From Candidatus Zixiibacteriota bacterium (GTDB taxonomy: Bacteria > Zixibacteria > MSB-5A5 > JAABVY01): a stretch of 64,000 nt of DNA. A program made the translations under genes and the position numbers. The notes under the pieces are model-generated. The model ran no database searches. It was not told the DNA's origin and saw only the letters and a list, made by a program, of their open reading frames with translations. Positions 60,509 to 64,000 of the stretch are shown here, in pieces. How positions within the stretch are numbered: position 1 is the first letter of the stretch; every line of letters starts with the position of its first letter. Where the stretch lies: positions 62,001 to 126,000 of the forward strand of contig DSEQ01000033.1 in the NCBI GenBank assembly GCA_011056555.1, read 5' to 3'.

Positions 60509-62680
60509 ATGGATATTACCGCTGAGAAAATAGTAGCCTACGTTTCCAAAGAAAATTATCGTCCGGTAAGACCGCGCGAGCTTGCCAAAGAGATGAAGAT
60601 TCCCGAAAAAAATTACCGCAAATTCCGGAACCTGTTAAAAAATCTCATATCCGACGGGGAGCTTGTAAAAATCCGCGGGGGAAGAATTGGCCCGCCGGAG
60701 AAGATGAATCTCAAGGTGGGCAAAATCCAGATCACCTCCAAAGGCTTCGGCTTCCTGATGCCTGATGACGGCAAAGAGGAGATCTACATACGAGCCAATG
60801 ATACCAAGACTGCATTGAACGGCGATAGAGTCGTTGTCAGGGTCAAACCCTACAGGACTCCCGGCAAGAAGTCCGAGGGTGAGGTGGTGAAGGTGCTGGA
60901 ACGGGCCAGAAATACGATTGTCGGTACTTACCACTCCTCCAAGTATTTTGAATATATAGAACCCGATGATCCCTCTTTCAAGCGGGATGTTTACATAATG
61001 CCCGATCACGGCCTCTCGCCCAGGGATGGCCAGAAGGTTGCTGTCATACTTAAAGAATGGAAAAACCAGTTCCTCAATCCCGAGGGAAAGCTGGTTGAAG
61101 TTCTCGGATTTCCGCATGAAGCGGGTGTGGATGTCTTAAGTGTCATCAAGAAGTTTGAGCTTCCATTGGAGTTCCAGGCTCCGGTGCTGAGGGAAGCCTC
61201 AAAAGTTAAAATTAACATAACCCCTGCCGAGATAAAAAAACGCCGCGACTATCGAGATCAGATAACCTTCACAATCGATCCGGTTGATGCCAAAGATTTC
61301 GATGATGCCCTCTCGATACGAAAAAACAGCAGTGGCAATTACCTTGTAGGGGTGCATATAGCCGATGTTTCTCACTATGTCGGCGAGGGCAGCTCCCTGG
61401 ATAAGGAGGCCCGCAACCGGGGAACTTCGGTCTACCTGGTCGATCGTGTGCTGCCCATGCTCCCGGAGCATCTTTCCAACGAAATCTGCAGCCTGAAGGG
61501 AGGCGAGGATCGTCTGACCTACACCTGCGAAATGGAGATTAATGACAAGGGCGATGTCGTAAAATTTGAGATATTCAAATCGATTATTAATAGCTCGGCC
61601 AGACTGGATTATGATCAGGTCCAGGAATATTTCGATACCGGCGGCACGGACAGTGTTCCCGATAATGTGGCCAGGGCCCTTGAACCATTGCGCAAGATTG
61701 CCAGGAAAGTTCGCCAGCGCCGTTTCCAGAAGGGCAGTCTGGATTTTGATCTGCCCGAGCCTCTGGTAATCATGGATCAGAGCGGGGAGGTTGTGGATAT
61801 TCAGGTACGACCCCGCAAAGAGAGCCACAGGCTGATCGAGGAGTTCATGCTGCTGGCCAATAAATGCGTGGCCAGACATTTCGTGCGCCTGGGGCTTCCA
61901 ACGCTCTTCCGCGTCCATGACAGGCCGGACAAGGATAAGATTGAGGCTTTTCAGGAATTTGCAAAATCATTCGGGTATGAATTCAGTTTTCCCGATCCGG
62001 TCAAGCCCAAACATCTGGCGGACAGCATCAGAGAATTTGAAGGAACCCCGGAGGAGGACCTCTTGAATGAGATTCTCCTCAGGTCGTTGAAAAAAGCTCA
62101 GTACCAACGGGAGAATATCGGCCATTTCGGATTGGCCTTCGAGAACTACCTGCATTTTACCTCGCCTATCAGGCGTTACCCCGACTTAATGGTGCACCGT
62201 CTTTTGTCGGAGATAAAGAACAAAAAATATCCGGGCACGCGCACGGCTTCTGTGAATGAGTTCCTGGATCGAGTTGGCAAGCATAGCACCGACATGGAAA
62301 TAATTGCCGAAAAGGCGGAGCGTGAGACAATCAAGATCAAGCAGGTGCTTTACCTTTCGCGCCAGATCGGCAATATTTACCAGGGCATAATTTCAGGTAT
62401 GACCTCGGGCGGATTTTTTGTCCGGCTCATGCAATTTTCGGCCGAGGGCATGGTGCGGTTGTCCATGATGGTGGATGATTACTACTATGTCGACATGGAA
62501 AGATATGAAATCCGCGGCCGTCATAAAAAGAAAAGCTACCGGCTGGGGGACAAAGTATATGTGCAGATTGTCGATGTCGATCTGGTGTTTTACCGGGTCG
62601 ATCTGAAATTGGTGGAAAACGACAAAGCGGCCAAACCCAAAAAGGCCGGAAAGCGCCGTAAGAAAAAGAAAAATGGATAA
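60509..62680 (+). CDS. rnr: Ribonuclease R
   Basis: 723 residues. An N-terminal winged-helix segment (about 1-65), two cold-shock domains (about 70-220), the RNB catalytic core with TIDPVDAKDFDDALSI (the catalytic Asp cluster), VHIADVSHYV, LPEHLSNEICSL and HFTSPIRRYPDLMVHRLL, then an S1 domain (about 620-700: YQGIISGMTSGGFFVRL) and a Lys-rich tail. It degrades structured RNA in the 3'-5' direction. The stop is overlapped by the start of the next gene by eight bases. Confidence 0.95.
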   Translation: MDITAEKIVAYVSKENYRPVRPRELAKEMKIPEKNYRKFRNLLKNLISDGELVKIRGGRIGPPEKMNLKVGKIQITSKGFGFLMPDDGKEEIYIRANDTKTALNGDRVVVRVKPYRTPGKKSEGEVVKVLERARNTIVGTYHSSKYFEYIEPDDPSFKRDVYIMPDHGLSPRDGQKVAVILKEWKNQFLNPEGKLVEVLGFPHEAGVDVLSVIKKFELPLEFQAPVLREASKVKINITPAEIKKRRDYRDQITFTIDPVDAKDFDDALSIRKNSSGNYLVGVHIADVSHYVGEGSSLDKEARNRGTSVYLVDRVLPMLPEHLSNEICSLKGGEDRLTYTCEMEINDKGDVVKFEIFKSIINSSARLDYDQVQEYFDTGGTDSVPDNVARALEPLRKIARKVRQRRFQKGSLDFDLPEPLVIMDQSGEVVDIQVRPRKESHRLIEEFMLLANKCVARHFVRLGLPTLFRVHDRPDKDKIEAFQEFAKSFGYEFSFPDPVKPKHLADSIREFEGTPEEDLLNEILLRSLKKAQYQRENIGHFGLAFENYLHFTSPIRRYPDLMVHRLLSEIKNKKYPGTRTASVNEFLDRVGKHSTDMEIIAEKAERETIKIKQVLYLSRQIGNIYQGIISGMTSGGFFVRLMQFSAEGMVRLSMMVDDYYYVDMERYEIRGRHKKKSYRLGDKVYVQIVDVDLVFYRVDLKLVENDKAAKPKKAGKRRKKKKNG

Positions 62681-64000
62681 TGGTTTTTCAATCTGGATCT
62701 TATCGCAGCGGCCGGAGATATTTGAATGGCGCGACCGTGACCTCTGGCCTGATGGTTATAATGTCGTCGTCTTCGAAAAACTTAACCTGCTTCTGAATAA
62801 CCTCGAGAGCCGTCATCCCGATTTTATCCTGCTGGACTGGGAAATAATCAGCCAGAACGCCCACCCCATTGTATCAAAGCTGTCACGCAATTCGCCACTG
62901 ACGGAATTGTATCTGATTTACCTTCCAGAGGAGAGCGGCATTTATGAGGACCCGGGCAACTGGAATCTCTCCGGCGCCTACCCGCCGGACTATACTTCTC
63001 AAAATCTTCGGGAGAAGATGAAGGAAAACGTTGATTTGAAGAAGATTCTGAATAACTGCGGGATTATCGGACGCTCCGCTCATCATAAACGCATGGCCTC
63101 GGTCTTGAAACAGATATCCCCGACCGATGCAACTGTGCTGATCACGGGCGAATCGGGTACCGGCAAGGAAATCCTGGCTCATGCCATCCATGCCAATTCA
63201 AACCGCAGTGATAATCCTTTTATATCCGTTAATGTCGCGGCTATCTCCGAGTCGGTAATGGAAAGTGAGCTCTTCGGTCATGAAAAGGGCGCCTTTACCG
63301 GAGCCGACAGGCAGCGCGCCGGATATTTTGAGGCCGCCTCTGGCGGAAGCATCTTTCTGGATGAAATTGGGGATTTTAAGCTCGACCTGCAGGCGCGCCT
63401 TCTCAGGGTCCTGGAACAGAAGACATTTTTCCGGGTCGGAGGCAATCAGCAAATCAGGGCCGATATGCGTGTGATTTGCGCCACCAATCGCAATTTAAAA
63501 GATCTTGTTGATGAGGGGAAATTCAGGAGCGATCTCTATTACCGCCTCTCAGTGATCCAGATGAATACCGAGCCCCTGCGCGGCCGCCCCGAGGACGTGC
63601 ATCCACTGGCGGTTCACTTCCTGCAGGAACTGAAGCCTGATCTGGGCGAAATCAGGATCGATTCCGATGCGGTCACTCTTCTGGAACGTTACAGCTGGCC
63701 CGGAAATGTCCGCGAACTGAAAAATTTTATCCACTCCGCAGCTTATCTTTCCCGCGATAAAAGGATAACCGCGCACAACGTCGAGGAGTTTATCAGGAAT
63801 ACCGCTCGCCAGAATCGTTCTCTGCCGGTGGTAACCGGTAAGAGCGGCGAGCAGGCCGACTTTGAAATGATCTACCGCGCACTTCTGAGCCTTGCTCGTG
63901 AAGTGGCCGAGATGAAAGAGATTATGCTTGAATCGGCCAACCATGGAGAGACCCCGGTCCAGCACGGCGATATACGTGACACGGAGATGGAGATCAAACC
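62673..64000 (+). CDS. Sigma-54-dependent activator with degenerate receiver domain (cut by window edge)
   Basis: A frame from ATG 62673, overlapping rnr by eight bases, runs to the window edge (at least 442 residues). Residues about 1-125 look like a response-regulator receiver that has lost its acidic pair and Lys: FILLDWE keeps one Asp at the phosphorylation position, but the first strand reads SIWILSQ without Asp-Asp. The AAA+ domain has Walker A GESGTGKE (about 159-166), canonical GAFTGA, Walker B IFLDEIGDF, and the FRSDLYYRL finger region; GNVRELKNF and a helical linker follow. The Fis helix-turn-helix should be beyond the edge. Unlike the TPR activator at 12383, all core motifs are canonical. 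Confidence 0.92.
   Translation, partial: MDNGFSIWILSQRPEIFEWRDRDLWPDGYNVVVFEKLNLLLNNLESRHPDFILLDWEIISQNAHPIVSKLSRNSPLTELYLIYLPEESGIYEDPGNWNLSGAYPPDYTSQNLREKMKENVDLKKILNNCGIIGRSAHHKRMASVLKQISPTDATVLITGESGTGKEILAHAIHANSNRSDNPFISVNVAAISESVMESELFGHEKGAFTGADRQRAGYFEAASGGSIFLDEIGDFKLDLQARLLRVLEQKTFFRVGGNQQIRADMRVICATNRNLKDLVDEGKFRSDLYYRLSVIQMNTEPLRGRPEDVHPLAVHFLQELKPDLGEIRIDSDAVTLLERYSWPGNVRELKNFIHSAAYLSRDKRITAHNVEEFIRNTARQNRSLPVVTGKSGEQADFEMIYRALLSLAREVAEMKEIMLESANHGETPVQHGDIRDTEMEIK

Overview
The window is about 64 kb, close to 50% GC, of a Gram-negative (lipid A-making) bacterial chromosome, densely packed in operons whose genes often overlap by 4 to 20 bases. Several traits point to the FCB side of the tree, most likely an uncultured candidate phylum of the Zixibacteria/KSB1/Latescibacteria kind: an LpxC-FabZ fusion, a secreted M1 peptidase ending in dockerin-like repeats, secreted beta-helix lipoproteins, the alpha2 type of glycyl-tRNA synthetase, and SAH hydrolase beside MetK. 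This placement is an inference from gene content, not from a tree. No rRNA, tRNA, CRISPR, insertion sequence or prophage was seen.

Layout. 1-10.1 kb: the edge of an SGNH hydrolase with TPR repeats, a pair of exported M16 peptidases with a membrane methyltransferase-like protein, then a leftward operon (GNAT acetyltransferase, RluD-type pseudouridine synthase, a small RIS-domain/winged-helix protein, exported TldD and TldE homologues) driven by a near-consensus promoter at 10161-10189. 10.2-15.5 kb: accessory stretch with two lipoproteins, an Asp-rich secreted protein, a TPR-containing sigma-54 activator and, just after it, a sigma-54-like promoter followed by a short untranslated transcript with a perfect terminator. 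15.5-25.8 kb: lipid A/Kdo genes (lpxC-fabZ, lpxA, Gfo/Idh/MocA oxidoreductase, lpxB, waaA, lpxK), split in two by about 3.6 kb carrying a CGGC protein, palindromic repeats, the M1 peptidase and a small membrane protein. 25.8-36.7 kb: nadB, guaA, polyprenyl synthase, a von Willebrand-type membrane protein, eno, an FtsB-like protein, recO, glyS and an outer-membrane barrel. 36.7-48.9 kb: O-antigen ligase-like protein, then tilS-hpt-ftsH-folP-cdaA-obg-dprA-ptsH-ptsI-pgi/pmi. 48.9-52 kb: four consecutive genes for unknown membrane proteins. 52-64 kb: sugar nucleotidyltransferase, metK, ahcY, a single gene fusing LptF and LptG, a YhaM-like nuclease, mreB, rnr, and a second sigma-54 activator cut by the right edge.

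How they work together. The envelope theme is strong: lipid A synthesis, LPS export (LptFG), O-antigen ligation, MreB, polyprenyl carrier, c-di-AMP synthesis and FtsH proteolysis. Two sigma-54 activators imply that RpoN-dependent control matters. The best candidates for new biology are the four-gene membrane module (48964-51948), the putative sigma-54-controlled small RNA (about 14847-14960), the RIS-winged helix protein (8148-8651), the fused LptF-LptG transporter and the apparent AUA start codon of lpxC.
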